Shown here piece after piece: positions 50,618 through 62,144 of a stretch of 64,000 nucleotides of DNA (within the stretch, counting starts at the first letter, position 1; each line of letters opens with the position of its first letter). This DNA is from Rhodobacter sp. Lineage in GTDB: Bacteria; Pseudomonadota; Alphaproteobacteria; Rhodobacterales; Rhodobacteraceae. A program made the position numbers and the translations under genes. Location: assembly GCA_027490955.1 (NCBI GenBank), contig JAIXXB010000021.1, forward strand, positions 60,859-124,858. Reading direction: 5' to 3'. A model generated the notes under the pieces. That model had not been told where the DNA came from. It did no database searches and saw only the letters and a list, made by a program, of their open reading frames with translations.

Positions 50618-53367
50618 TGGCCCAGCCGATCCAGCAATGCAGGCACATGCACCTGATCTGATTTATAATTGCCCGTCAGCACATGCATGATCACATTCAC
50701 CCCAAAGCGAAAGGCATATTCGCGCTGCTCTTCACCCGCAAAGCCGCGCCCTACGGGCAACAGATACATGAAATTCTCGTCCATCGCCCATGCGCCTGCC
50801 CAATCATTGCTGCCAATAATCACTGGCGTGACACCATCGTTCAGGTTGCGAAAAGGCATGCCTTCGGGCGCGTCCGCGGCGGCTTGCGGCGCAGCCTCGA
50901 CCCAGACAGGCGCGCCTTCATACCTGCCGGGAAAGCTAGAGGTCAGGTAAAAGCTGCGCGTCAGAACATGGTCTTGCGGCAGGGGTTCTAGGGGCGGAAT
51001 ATCCAGCCCCGTGGTCAGCAGTTGCAGCATGTCTTGTTCAGGCCCCGAGGTTAAATCACCCGTGCGGGTGTCAAACATAATCATGCCGCCTGTGCGCAAA
51101 AATCGGTTCAGTTTTTCCACGGCGGCAGGCGAGGGCAGCGGTTGGCTGGCGCTGATGGGCCAGTACAGAAACGGGTAGAAATCCAGATCATCGGTTTCGA
51201 TATTCACCGCCACGGGGGGTTCGGGTTCGATACTGGTGCGATAGGCCAGCACATCGCCAAGGCCGCGCAGACCTGCCTGTGCAATCTCATCCAGTTCGGC
51301 ATCGCCCGTGATCACATGGGCCAGCACCACGCCGCGCGTGGCGCGCAGGGCGGCAAAATCGCTGGCGCTGTCTTGGGCCTGCGCGGGCGGGGAAGGTGCC
51401 AAAAGCAGTGCCAGCGCAACCACCCCGACCCCGCGCATCAGCCGCCCGCCCAGCGCGAGTGAGGCGAGGATATCGAGCGCCAGCAAAACCAGCGCCGCCG
51501 CCAGCAGCGGGCCTTTGCCCTGTGCAGGCGGGGCCTGATTTGGGCCGCGCAGTACGACAGATTCTGGCCAATCAAAGGCCGAAAGCGTATCCGCCGCGCC
51601 GATGATGTTCAGCGCGACGGATCGCTGCGCCCCCAGATACAGCCCTGCGGGAACATCAGCGCTGGGTTCGGTTTGCAAGGCGCGCCACAGCGCATCCCCA
51701 TCCACCCCTGCCAGCGCCGTGCCATCGTCCATATCGGCAAAAGCGCCTGTCAGGCGCTGGGGCTGCCACGGCCCGCCGCCCAACACTTCGGCCTGAGTTG
51801 CCCCCGCGCTGCGGCTGGCCACGGCAAGGCGTTCTAACATTTGCACAAACAGGCCCGACAGCGGCAGGGTTGACCATTCGGCATTGGCGGTGACGTGAAA
51901 CAGCACAATCTGCCCTGCGCCCAGTTTCTTGCGCGTGACCAGCGGTGTGCCATCGGTCAGCGCGGCAAGGGTGGCATCAATCAGCGTGGGGTCAGGTTCG
52001 GCCAAAACCTGCGCCGATACAGTGACATCAGGGCCAATCGTCAGCCCTGCAAAGGGGCTGGCGGGGGCAAAGGGGGCCAGCGCCTTTGCCTCGCCCCATG
52101 TCATCGCGCCGCCTGTGGCCCGCCCCCCTGCGCGCAAGCGCACAGGCAGCAGCGGGTCTTGGCCATTGTCAAATTCGGCCCCCGCAAGGCGCGGCCCTGC
52201 AAAGCGCAGCAGCGTGCCGCCCTGTGTGATCCATTCGGTCAGGGCGGCAGATTCGTCTGCGCCGATCTTGGCGACATCGGCCAGAATGATCGTATCTGGC
52301 CCTTGGGCCAGCGCCTGCGCGATGGATCCTGTCAGCAGATCGGACGAGGGGGCCAGCGCCTGCGTCAGGTAATGGGTGGGCGAGAGCAGTTGCAAACCTT
52401 CGGTATCGGCGGCGGCGCTGATGATGGCCACTTTGCGCCGCGTTAGGGTATCATCGGTAAGGCTGACTGCCCCCGCGCTGCGTTGGCCTTCAATTTCCAG
52501 CCGCGTGATGCGGCTGCGCAATTCGGGCGGCAAGGACAGGCGCGCAGTGGCGCGGCCTGAACCTGCGGCAAAACGAGCAGGGGTGCGGGCCAGTTCCGCC
52601 TCGCTGCCATCGGGGGCAGTTCCCATGGCAAGCAGCGTGATCTCTTGCGCCGCCGCACTGGGCTGGCGCAGCGCGGTCAAAAGGATATTGCCCTTGTCAA
52701 AGGTGGCGGGGGCAAGGCCCAGTGGCGCGCGGGCGGGAAGGGCCACGTCGACGCGGCCCTTGACCTGCAAGGCGGCAAGCAAATCGCCGCGCCCTGCGTG
52801 GTTTAGCCCGTCACTGATCCACAGCGTGTCAAACGGCCCGTCACCCAGCAGCGCCGCCCAACCTGCAAAATCGGCGGGCGCGCGCGGGGCGGGCTGGGCT
52901 GCGGCCAAGGCCCCGCGCAGGGCATCGGCGCTTTGCCATTCGGGGGGCTGGGGCGGATCCGTCAGCCGCAACAGCGCGGCGCTGCGGCCCATACGCCCTG
53001 CATCTGCCAAATCTTGCAGCGCAATTGCGCGCAGGGCTGGCCAATCTTGCGCCTCGGCCCAGCCACCATCCATCACAATCAACAGCGGCCGATCCGATGG
53101 CGCGCTATCGCCCAGTGGCGCGCGGGTAGGCCCAGCAAAGCCGACAATCGCCGCCGCAATGGCCAGCGCGCGCAGCAGCAGCAGCCACCACGGCGTGCGA
53201 TCGGCCGTGCGGGTTTTGTCATCCAGCCCCAACAGCAGCACCACGGCAGGAAAGCGGCGGCGGATGGGGGCAGGGGGAATGGCGCGCAAAATCAGCCAAA
53301 GGATGGGCAGGGCCAAAAGGCCCCACAGCAGGGCAGGGGCGGCAAATGTCCAGCCCAGCACGCTCAT
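50614..53367 (-). CDS. DUF4159 protein with BatA-type N-terminal membrane domain
   Basis: FAAPALLWGLLALPILWLILRAIPP N-term (BatA); DDLDFYPFLYWPIS..RFLRTGGMIMFDTRTGD..LTRSFYLTSSFPGRYEG C-term (DUF4159). Confidence 0.85.
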   Translation of the reverse strand: MSVLGWTFAAPALLWGLLALPILWLILRAIPPAPIRRRFPAVVLLLGLDDKTRTADRTPWWLLLLRALAIAAAIVGFAGPTRAPLGDSAPSDRPLLIVMDGGWAEAQDWPALRAIALQDLADAGRMGRSAALLRLTDPPQPPEWQSADALRGALAAAQPAPRAPADFAGWAALLGDGPFDTLWISDGLNHAGRGDLLAALQVKGRVDVALPARAPLGLAPATFDKGNILLTALRQPSAAAQEITLLAMGTAPDGSEAELARTPARFAAGSGRATARLSLPPELRSRITRLEIEGQRSAGAVSLTDDTLTRRKVAIISAAADTEGLQLLSPTHYLTQALAPSSDLLTGSIAQALAQGPDTIILADVAKIGADESAALTEWITQGGTLLRFAGPRLAGAEFDNGQDPLLPVRLRAGGRATGGAMTWGEAKALAPFAPASPFAGLTIGPDVTVSAQVLAEPDPTLIDATLAALTDGTPLVTRKKLGAGQIVLFHVTANAEWSTLPLSGLFVQMLERLAVASRSAGATQAEVLGGGPWQPQRLTGAFADMDDGTALAGVDGDALWRALQTEPSADVPAGLYLGAQRSVALNIIGAADTLSAFDWPESVVLRGPNQAPPAQGKGPLLAAALVLLALDILASLALGGRLMRGVGVVALALLLAPSPPAQAQDSASDFAALRATRGVVLAHVITGDAELDEIAQAGLRGLGDVLAYRTSIEPEPPVAVNIETDDLDFYPFLYWPISASQPLPSPAAVEKLNRFLRTGGMIMFDTRTGDLTSGPEQDMLQLLTTGLDIPPLEPLPQDHVLTRSFYLTSSFPGRYEGAPVWVEAAPQAAADAPEGMPFRNLNDGVTPVIIGSNDWAGAWAMDENFMYLLPVGRGFAGEEQREYAFRFGVNVIMHVLTGNYKSDQVHVPALLDRLGQ

Positions 53368-54251
53368 CGCATGGCTCCCGATATCGTGCCATGCGCCCAA
53401 ATCAGCGGGCCGATGGCGGGCGCATCGGTGTGGTGCAGATGATAGTCCCAGCCAAGGCTGCGCGACAGGTGCAACAACTCATCTTTGCGCTGGGCCAGCC
53501 TTTCGATGTAGCGCGCGCGCAAATCGGCGGCCGATTGGGTTTGATGCGACAGGCTGCCGCCGATGGATTGAAAAATCACGCGTCCCGTAAAGGGAAAATT
53601 TTCTTCGATCGGGTCTAGAATTTGCATCAGCGCGCCGCGCGCGCCGCGATCTGCCGCCTGCATCATCGCGGTTTGCAGCGCAGGCATTGGGCCCAGAAAA
53701 TCAGAAATATACAAAAGCTGCGACGCTGTGCCGCCTGCCATTTCGGCCTGCCCATAATCTTGGGGGTTTTTCTGCGCCATCATTTCGGCGGCAAGGGGGC
53801 CTAAATGGGCGCGGCCCGCCTTTGCGGGCGCGCCGCCGATCAGCCCCACCCGCTCGCCCCCGCGCAGCAGCATCAAGGCCAGCGCCAGCGCCAGCACGGC
53901 GGCGCGGTCTGCCTTTTGCGGCAAGGCCCCATCGCTGGCAAAGTGCATGGATTGCGCGCCATCGGCCCAAATCCCAATGCTGCTGCGCGCCTGCCATTCG
54001 CGTTCGCGCACAAAGGGAACATCGCCGCGCGCCGATCTGCGCCAATCAATCGCGCCTGCGCTGTCGCCGGCCTGCGCGGGGCGGTATTGCCAAAATTCGT
54101 CCCCTGCGCCTGCGCGCCTGCGCCCATGCGCGCCAAAGGCCAAGGCAGCGGCCAATTGGCTGGCCTGTGCCAGCAGGGCGGGCAAAGCATAACCCAGCCC
54201 CTGCGCCTGCAACCGCAAATCGGCGCGCAGATCTGGCGCGGGGCCCGTCAT
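53364..54251 (-). CDS. DUF58 domain protein
   Basis: GRRRAGAGDEFWQYRPAQAGDSAGAIDWRRSARGDVPFVREREW. Confidence 0.93.
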   Translation of the reverse strand: MTGPAPDLRADLRLQAQGLGYALPALLAQASQLAAALAFGAHGRRRAGAGDEFWQYRPAQAGDSAGAIDWRRSARGDVPFVREREWQARSSIGIWADGAQSMHFASDGALPQKADRAAVLALALALMLLRGGERVGLIGGAPAKAGRAHLGPLAAEMMAQKNPQDYGQAEMAGGTASQLLYISDFLGPMPALQTAMMQAADRGARGALMQILDPIEENFPFTGRVIFQSIGGSLSHQTQSAADLRARYIERLAQRKDELLHLSRSLGWDYHLHHTDAPAIGPLIWAHGTISGAMR

Positions 54252-55252
54252 GCAGCGGCCTTATCCCCAAGGGCGCGTTGCACGGCCCCCGCAATCACAG
54301 CTGCCAAACTTTGGCCCTGCGCGCGCGCGCTGTAGGTCAGCGCCATGCGATGGACCAAAACAGGATGGGCAAGGGCGGCCACATCGGCCACCGATGGCAC
54401 AAGCCGCCCTTCCAACAAGGCCCGCGCCCGCACGGCCAGCATAAGCGCCTGCGCCGCACGCGGGCCAGGCCCCCATGCCAGAACGGGGGCCAAATGCGCG
54501 CCCTCTGCCTCGGTCGGGCGGCAGGCGCGCACCAAATCCAAAATCGCGCTGACCACGCCATCGCCCACGGGCATACGGCGGATCAGGGCCTGCGCCGCGA
54601 TCAATTCATCGGCGCTGAACACCGCATGGGCGCGGCCTGTTTCGGCCCCCGTGGTCGCCAGCAAAATCGCGCGCTCTTCGTCGCGCGTGGGGTAGGCCAC
54701 ATCGATTTGCAGCAAGAATCGGTCAAGCTGCGCTTCGGGCAAAGGATAGGTGCCTTCCTGCTCGATCGGGTTTTGCGTGGCCAAAACATGGAACGGGCGG
54801 CCAAGGGCGCGGGACTGGCCTGCCACTGTCACCTCGCGCTCTTGCATCGCTTGCAGCAGGGCTGACTGGGTGCGCGGGCTGGCGCGGTTGATCTCATCCG
54901 CCATCAGCAATTGGCAAAACACGGGCCCTTGAATAAAGCGGAAGGCGCGCGCGCCATCTGCGGCGGTTTCCAGCACCTCGCTGCCAATGATATCGGCGGG
55001 CATCAGATCGGGGGTGAATTGCACGCGTTTGGTATCCAGCCCCAAGACTGTGCCCAGTGTATCGACCAGCATCGTCTTGCCCAAACCTGGTAGGCCCACC
55101 AGCAACCCATGCCCTGCGCACAAAATTGTGATCAGCACTTGGGCGACAACGGCGTCTTGCCCGATAAACCTTTGATTGATAGATCCGCGCGCCGCGCCAA
55201 GTTTTTCACCCAAAGTTTCGATTTGCGCCACCATTTGCGTTGGCTGTGCCAT
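54248..55252 (-). CDS. MoxR-family AAA+ ATPase
   Basis: GHGLLVGLPGLGKTMLVDTL; QFTPDLMPADIIGSEVL; DEINRASPRTQSALLQAMQEREVTV. Confidence 0.96.
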   Translation of the reverse strand: MAQPTQMVAQIETLGEKLGAARGSINQRFIGQDAVVAQVLITILCAGHGLLVGLPGLGKTMLVDTLGTVLGLDTKRVQFTPDLMPADIIGSEVLETAADGARAFRFIQGPVFCQLLMADEINRASPRTQSALLQAMQEREVTVAGQSRALGRPFHVLATQNPIEQEGTYPLPEAQLDRFLLQIDVAYPTRDEERAILLATTGAETGRAHAVFSADELIAAQALIRRMPVGDGVVSAILDLVRACRPTEAEGAHLAPVLAWGPGPRAAQALMLAVRARALLEGRLVPSVADVAALAHPVLVHRMALTYSARAQGQSLAAVIAGAVQRALGDKAAA

Positions 55253-55313
55253 GTTGTCCCTCGTCATGCCGCTGATCTATCCCTATATGATCTAACTAAG
55301 CCGCCCGCCGCAA

Positions 55314-55937
55314 ATGGCAAAACACCGCTTTGGACAAAAGATCGTGATGAAACCGCCCCCATCCTCTGCCCCCAGCCCCATTGGCCCCGCATCGATGGGC
55401 GAGGTGGTGATGGCCGCGCGCCGTGGCCCGCCACCTGTGCATCTGTGGCATCCGCCCTTTTGCGGCGATATCGATATGCGCATCGCCCGCGATGGCACGT
55501 GGCTTTACCAAGGCACGCCGATTGGCCGCCCCGCCTTGGTGCGCCTGTTTAGCCAGATTCTGCGGCGCGAGGGCGAGGATTACTTTTTGGTCACGCCCGT
55601 GGAAAAGGTGGGGATTAAGGTAGATGATGCGCCGTTTCTGGCGGTGGATTTCACCGCCACGGGCAGCGGCGCGGGCCAAGTGCTGCGCTTTGTGACCAAA
55701 ACCGAAGACGAGGTCGATGCCTGCGCCGATAACCCCATACGCGTGACGCGCGATGCATCGGGCCAGCCTGCGCCCTATGTGCATATCCGCGCAGGGCTGG
55801 AGGCGCTGATTGACCGCAAATCATTTTACCGCCTTGTCGATTTGGCGGTGGTTGCGCCCCATATGGGCGAGGATTGGCTGGGGGTTTACTCTGGCGGCGC
55901 GTTCTTTCCAATGATCCTTGCGGCTGAGCTGGTCTGA
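55314..55937 (+). CDS. DUF1285 family protein
   Basis: PPVHLWHPPFCGDIDMRIARDGTWLYQGTPIGRPALVRLFSQILRREGEDYFLVTPVEKVGI. Confidence 0.93.
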   Translation: MAKHRFGQKIVMKPPPSSAPSPIGPASMGEVVMAARRGPPPVHLWHPPFCGDIDMRIARDGTWLYQGTPIGRPALVRLFSQILRREGEDYFLVTPVEKVGIKVDDAPFLAVDFTATGSGAGQVLRFVTKTEDEVDACADNPIRVTRDASGQPAPYVHIRAGLEALIDRKSFYRLVDLAVVAPHMGEDWLGVYSGGAFFPMILAAELV

Positions 55938-56713
55938 TGCCCAAGTTTGCCGCCAATTTGACCATGCTCTTTACCGAAGTGGCCATGCTAGACCGGCCTG
56001 CGCTGGCGCGGCAGGCAGGGTTTGACGGGGCCGAAGTGCTGTTTCCCTATGACCATTCCATCGACGCATGGCGCGGCGCGCTGGGCGATTTTCCCCTGCT
56101 GCTGATCAACACCCCGCCCGGCGATTGGGTGGCAGGCGAGCGCGGCTTTGCCGCTGTGGCGGGGGCTCGCGCGCAATTTCAAGACAGTTTTCTGCGCGCG
56201 GTCGATTATGCCCGCGCCCTGTCGGCCCCGCGCGTGCATGTGATGGCAGGGGTCGCTTCGGGGGCCGAGGCCGAGGCCGTCTATCTGGAAAATCTGGCTT
56301 GGGCTGCGGCCAAGGCGCCTGATCTGACCTTGGTGATCGAGCCGTTGAACCCCGATGACATGCCCGCCTATTTTCTGAATGATTTTGACCATGGCGCGCG
56401 GATGATTGATGATTTGGGCGCAGCTAATGTGCAGTTGCAATATGATCTGTGGCATGCGGCGAAAATCCACGGCAATGCGTGGGGCGTGTGGCAGCGCCAT
56501 GCAGGGGTCATCGGCCATATCCAAGTTGCAGGGTTTCCCGCCCGCGCCGAACCCGGGGGCGGCGGGTTTGACATGACCCAACTGTGCGATGCGGTCGATG
56601 GTGGCGCAGGTGGCGGCTGGATCGCCGCCGAATATCGCCCAGCGCGGGCCACTGTGCATGGGCTGGGCTGGCTGGGCGCACTGAAATCGCGCAGCCAATT
56701 GATCGGGGCGTGA
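55937..56713 (+). CDS. Hydroxypyruvate isomerase family (TIM-barrel) protein
   Basis: [50 protein letters not shown]. Confidence 0.93.
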   Translation: MPKFAANLTMLFTEVAMLDRPALARQAGFDGAEVLFPYDHSIDAWRGALGDFPLLLINTPPGDWVAGERGFAAVAGARAQFQDSFLRAVDYARALSAPRVHVMAGVASGAEAEAVYLENLAWAAAKAPDLTLVIEPLNPDDMPAYFLNDFDHGARMIDDLGAANVQLQYDLWHAAKIHGNAWGVWQRHAGVIGHIQVAGFPARAEPGGGGFDMTQLCDAVDGGAGGGWIAAEYRPARATVHGLGWLGALKSRSQLIGA

Positions 56714-56714
56714 T

Positions 56715-58551
<1,837 letters not shown>

Positions 58552-58604
58552 CATACCCAAAGCACAACCAGATGCCTAAGCCGCACATTGGTGCGGCCAC
58601 CTTT

Positions 58605-58644
58605 CCGCCATGCTTTGGGTAGGCCAAAGCATGGCGGATTTTTA
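58605..58644 (+). terminator. Strong terminator after ccrM
   Basis: CCGCCATGCTTTGG-gtagg-CCAAAGCATGGCGG then ATTTTTAT, 14-bp perfect stem. Confidence 0.85.
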
Positions 58645-58655
58645 TCTTTGCCCGC

Positions 58656-59795
58656 CTATTTCGGGGCAGGATTTTGGGCGGTGTTATAGGGCTGCCAATC
58701 GGTGATATCGGGATAAAATTGTGCGCGCCACGCCCGCACGCGCGGGTTCATCACGCGCCGCCAGATTGGCGGGATCAGCGCGGCCAGCGACATCACGGGG
58801 TAGCCATAGGGCAGGCTGGGCGCGTGATCGGGGCCATAGGTTTGCAACAGCGGAAAGCGGCGGTCGGGTTTGTAATGGTGGTCGGAATGGCGTTGCAGAT
58901 TGATCAGCAGCCAATTCGATGCCTTTTGCGCCGAATTCCACGAATGATGCGGCATGACATGTTCATATTTGCCGCCCCCCAAATGGCGGCGCGTCAGCCC
59001 GTAATGTTCGATGTAATTGATCAGTTCTAACTGCCAAATCGCCACAAGGGCCTGAAAGGCAAACAGCCCCAGACCCAGCGCGCCGCCCATGCCATAGGCC
59101 AGCGCCACAAAGCCCAATTGCAGCGCGCCATAGCGCCAAAACGGGTTGGCCCAATGCCAGACAGGTAGGCCGCGCCGCGCCAGCATCGATGCCTCGACAT
59201 GCCAAGCCGAGGCGAAAGATTGCGGCAAGACCCGCGCGAAAAAGCGGTGGAACCCTTCGTTGTAGCGCGCCGTGACAGCATCGCGCGGGGTGGCGACATG
59301 GCTGTGATGCACGCGCAAATGTTCAGATCGAAAATGGCTATACAGCACCGATGCCATCAGAAAATCGGCCAAAGCGCGCTCGGCGCGGTTTTTCTGGTGC
59401 ATCAATTCATGGGAATAGGTGATGCCAATCGTGCCCGAACACACGCCAAACCCAAAAAATGCGGCAAATTTCTGGGCCAAGGTCAGATGCGCGGCCTGCG
59501 GCACATAGGCCAGCATCCAGATCAGCAGCGCAAACTGGATGGGAAACCACGCAAGGGTGATCGCGCGATACCAGATCAATTCGGCCTCTTGCGTGTTTGG
59601 ATCGGCGTTGCTTTGGTCTTCGCCCATCAGCGCATCCAGCGCGGTGAACATCCACCATGCCAGCGTGGGCGGCAGCAGCAGCGCGGCCCCGCCCAGCAGC
59701 GTGGCCATCACCACGATGACAGGCAGGCCCAGCGACAGCCAAAACGGCAGGGCGCGGGTGAAATGGCGGGCAGGTGAGGCGTTCAAAGGGGCCAT
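58656..59795 (-). CDS. alkB: Alkane 1-monooxygenase (AlkB-type membrane di-iron hydroxylase)
   Basis: His boxes HELMHQ, HLRVHHSH, LQRHSDHH; NYIEHYGLTR. Confidence 0.93.
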   Translation of the reverse strand: MAPLNASPARHFTRALPFWLSLGLPVIVVMATLLGGAALLLPPTLAWWMFTALDALMGEDQSNADPNTQEAELIWYRAITLAWFPIQFALLIWMLAYVPQAAHLTLAQKFAAFFGFGVCSGTIGITYSHELMHQKNRAERALADFLMASVLYSHFRSEHLRVHHSHVATPRDAVTARYNEGFHRFFARVLPQSFASAWHVEASMLARRGLPVWHWANPFWRYGALQLGFVALAYGMGGALGLGLFAFQALVAIWQLELINYIEHYGLTRRHLGGGKYEHVMPHHSWNSAQKASNWLLINLQRHSDHHYKPDRRFPLLQTYGPDHAPSLPYGYPVMSLAALIPPIWRRVMNPRVRAWRAQFYPDITDWQPYNTAQNPAPK

Positions 59796-59841
59796 GGCGC
59801 AATCCTCCTGTGATTGCAGTGTAGCAGGTTTGCGCCCCATC

Positions 59842-60870
59842 TCAACGCGGCAGATGATCGCCCCAAATCGCATAGGCCTTGCGCATCAAGGTAGGCAGGT
59901 CTGCGGGGTTTAGCGGCATAAAAGCCCCGCGCGCGGGGTTGCACAGCGCCTCTGCGGCCAGCACCTGCAGATTCAGGTGAAAATGGGTAAAGGTGTGGCG
60001 CGCCGTGCCCAGCGGCTGATAGGCCAGCGGCGCGGGTGGCCCTGCATCGCTGCCATCCCAGCCCGATGACGGAAAGGCCAGCATCCCGCCCAGCAGCCCC
60101 TTATCTGCCCGCCGTTCCAACAAAAATGCGCCGTCACTGGGGCGGCGGATGATCCAAACTTGCCCCGTGCGGGTGGGCTTTTCCGCCTTGGCCAATTTGC
60201 GCGGCAGATCGGCGGCAATCCCCGCCGCGCGGGCCGCGCAATGGCGTAAAATGGGGCAAATGCCGCAGGCAGGGCTGCGCGGCGTGCAAATGGTTGCGCC
60301 CAAATCCATCACCGCTTGGGCGTAATCGCCTGCGCGGGTTTGCGGCGTTTGGCTGGCGGCCAAATCATAAAGCTGCGCCTTGGCGGGGGGCAGGGGGGTT
60401 TGCACGGCAAAAACCCGCGCCATCACCCGTTCGACATTGCCGTCCATCACCACGGCGGGGTGGTCATAGGCGATGGCGGCAATGGCGGCGGCGGTATAGG
60501 GGCCAATGCCGCGCAGGGCGCGAAGGCCCGCCTCATCACGGGGAAAGCCGCCCATTGCCGCCACTTGCCGCGCGCAGGCCAAAAGATTTCGCGCGCGCGC
60601 GTAATATCCCAGCCCCGCCCATTGGGCCATCACCTCCCCATCCTCGGCAGATGCCAGCGCGTGGACATCGGGCCAGCGCGCGGTAAAGCGGGTGAAATAA
60701 TCGGTCACGGCGGCAACAGTGGTTTGTTGCAGCATCACCTCGGACAGCCAGACGCGATAGGGGTCGGGCCGCACGCCCATAGCGCGGGCTTGCGGTGCGA
60801 TGCGCCACGGCATCACGCGCGCATGGCGATCATACCATGCCAACAGATCGCCGCTGATCGCATCACGCAA
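59842..60870 (-). CDS. mutY: A/G-specific adenine glycosylase MutY
   Basis: MPWR..VWLSEVMLQQTTVAAVTDYFTRF; GIGPYTAAAIAAIAYDHPAVVMDGNVERV; C..C Fe-S loop. Confidence 0.95.
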   Translation of the reverse strand: MRDAISGDLLAWYDRHARVMPWRIAPQARAMGVRPDPYRVWLSEVMLQQTTVAAVTDYFTRFTARWPDVHALASAEDGEVMAQWAGLGYYARARNLLACARQVAAMGGFPRDEAGLRALRGIGPYTAAAIAAIAYDHPAVVMDGNVERVMARVFAVQTPLPPAKAQLYDLAASQTPQTRAGDYAQAVMDLGATICTPRSPACGICPILRHCAARAAGIAADLPRKLAKAEKPTRTGQVWIIRRPSDGAFLLERRADKGLLGGMLAFPSSGWDGSDAGPPAPLAYQPLGTARHTFTHFHLNLQVLAAEALCNPARGAFMPLNPADLPTLMRKAYAIWGDHLPR

Positions 60871-60961
60871 GTTTTATCCCCTTTTGCGCCGCAGGCCCAT
60901 GCCAGTACTGGCCAGCCTGCCAGCTTGGCCCTACAATAGGGCAAACTTTGCAAAGCGCCAT

Positions 60962-61507
60962 ATGACCCGAAAGCCAACCCCAGCCCCTTTGCCCAGCAGC
61001 GCGCGCGCCACGCGCGGCTTTAAACCTGCAGCGGGACTGCTTGCGCCGCAAATCCGCCATGTGGGCGAGCAGCGCGGCTTTGCCATTGCCAAATTGCTGA
61101 CCCATTGGGAAGAGATTGTCGGCCCCGAGATGGCCGCGCAAACCCGCCCTGTGAAGGTGGGCTATGGGCGCGAAGGCATGGGCGGCACGCTGACGCTGCT
61201 GGTGATGGGGGCCGCAGCCCCGCTGGTAGAGATGCAAAAAGAAAAGCTGCGCGCGGCGGTGAATGCGGTGTACGGATACAGTGCGATTGCGCGCATTATC
61301 CTGACGCAAACCGCAAGCATGGGCTTTGCCGAAGGGCAGGCTCTCTTTTCCCATGCCGCCCCATCCGCCCCGCCTGCCGCCCCCCCGCCCGAAATCGTGG
61401 CACAGGCCGCCGCCGAGGCTGCCCCGATCCAAGATCAAGACCTGCGCCGTGCGCTTGCAACTTTGGCGCAAAACGTTCACCTTAAAAACCAAACCAAAAA
61501 AGGGTAA
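60962..61507 (+). CDS. DUF721 / DciA family protein
   Basis: KLLTHWEEIVGPEMAAQTRPVKVGYGREGMGGTLTLLVMGAAAPLVEMQKEKLRAAVNAVYGY. Confidence 0.88.
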   Translation: MTRKPTPAPLPSSARATRGFKPAAGLLAPQIRHVGEQRGFAIAKLLTHWEEIVGPEMAAQTRPVKVGYGREGMGGTLTLLVMGAAAPLVEMQKEKLRAAVNAVYGYSAIARIILTQTASMGFAEGQALFSHAAPSAPPAAPPPEIVAQAAAEAAPIQDQDLRRALATLAQNVHLKNQTKKG

Positions 61508-61511
61508 TCTG

Positions 61512-62144
61512 ATGTTGTTTTCCAAAAACCTTGTCGCCGTGGCTGCCGTGGCCTTTTCGATGATGGCCAGCGCTGCCATCGCGCAGACCACGTCCGATGC
61601 CGCCCCCGCCGAGCCGATTGAGATTGTCGATTTCGGCCTTGGCCCTGCGGATGCAAAGGTGAAGGTCGTTGAATACGCCTCTTTCACCTGCCCGCATTGC
61701 GCCAATTTCCATGCCACCACCTATCCGCAACTGAAGGCCGATTACATCGACACGGGCAAAATTCGCTTTGAATACCGCGAGGTGTATTTTGACCGCTATG
61801 GCCTATGGGCTGCGATGATTGCCCGCTGCGGCGGTGAGATGCGCTATTTCGGCATTGCCGATATGGTGTTCGAGCAGCAAAAAGAATGGGCCGCCAGCGA
61901 GGATCCTGCCGTTGTGGTCGAGAACCTAAAGAAAATTGGCCGCGCCGCAGGGCTGGAAGATGCGGCCATGGATGCCTGTATGCAAGATAAGGCCAAGGCC
62001 GAGGCGATGATCGCCCATTACGAGAAAAACTTCGCCGCCGATGGAATCGAAGGCACGCCGACCTTTATGATCAACGGCACCAAACATTCCAACATGTCCT
62101 ACGAGGATATGAAGGCCATTCTTGATGCCGAATTGGCCAAGTAA
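61512..62144 (+). CDS. DsbA-family thioredoxin-fold thiol oxidoreductase
   Basis: Signal peptide; VVEYASFTCPHCANFHATTYPQLKADYI; EGTPTFMINGTKHSNMSYEDM. Confidence 0.93.
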   Translation: MLFSKNLVAVAAVAFSMMASAAIAQTTSDAAPAEPIEIVDFGLGPADAKVKVVEYASFTCPHCANFHATTYPQLKADYIDTGKIRFEYREVYFDRYGLWAAMIARCGGEMRYFGIADMVFEQQKEWAASEDPAVVVENLKKIGRAAGLEDAAMDACMQDKAKAEAMIAHYEKNFAADGIEGTPTFMINGTKHSNMSYEDMKAILDAELAK

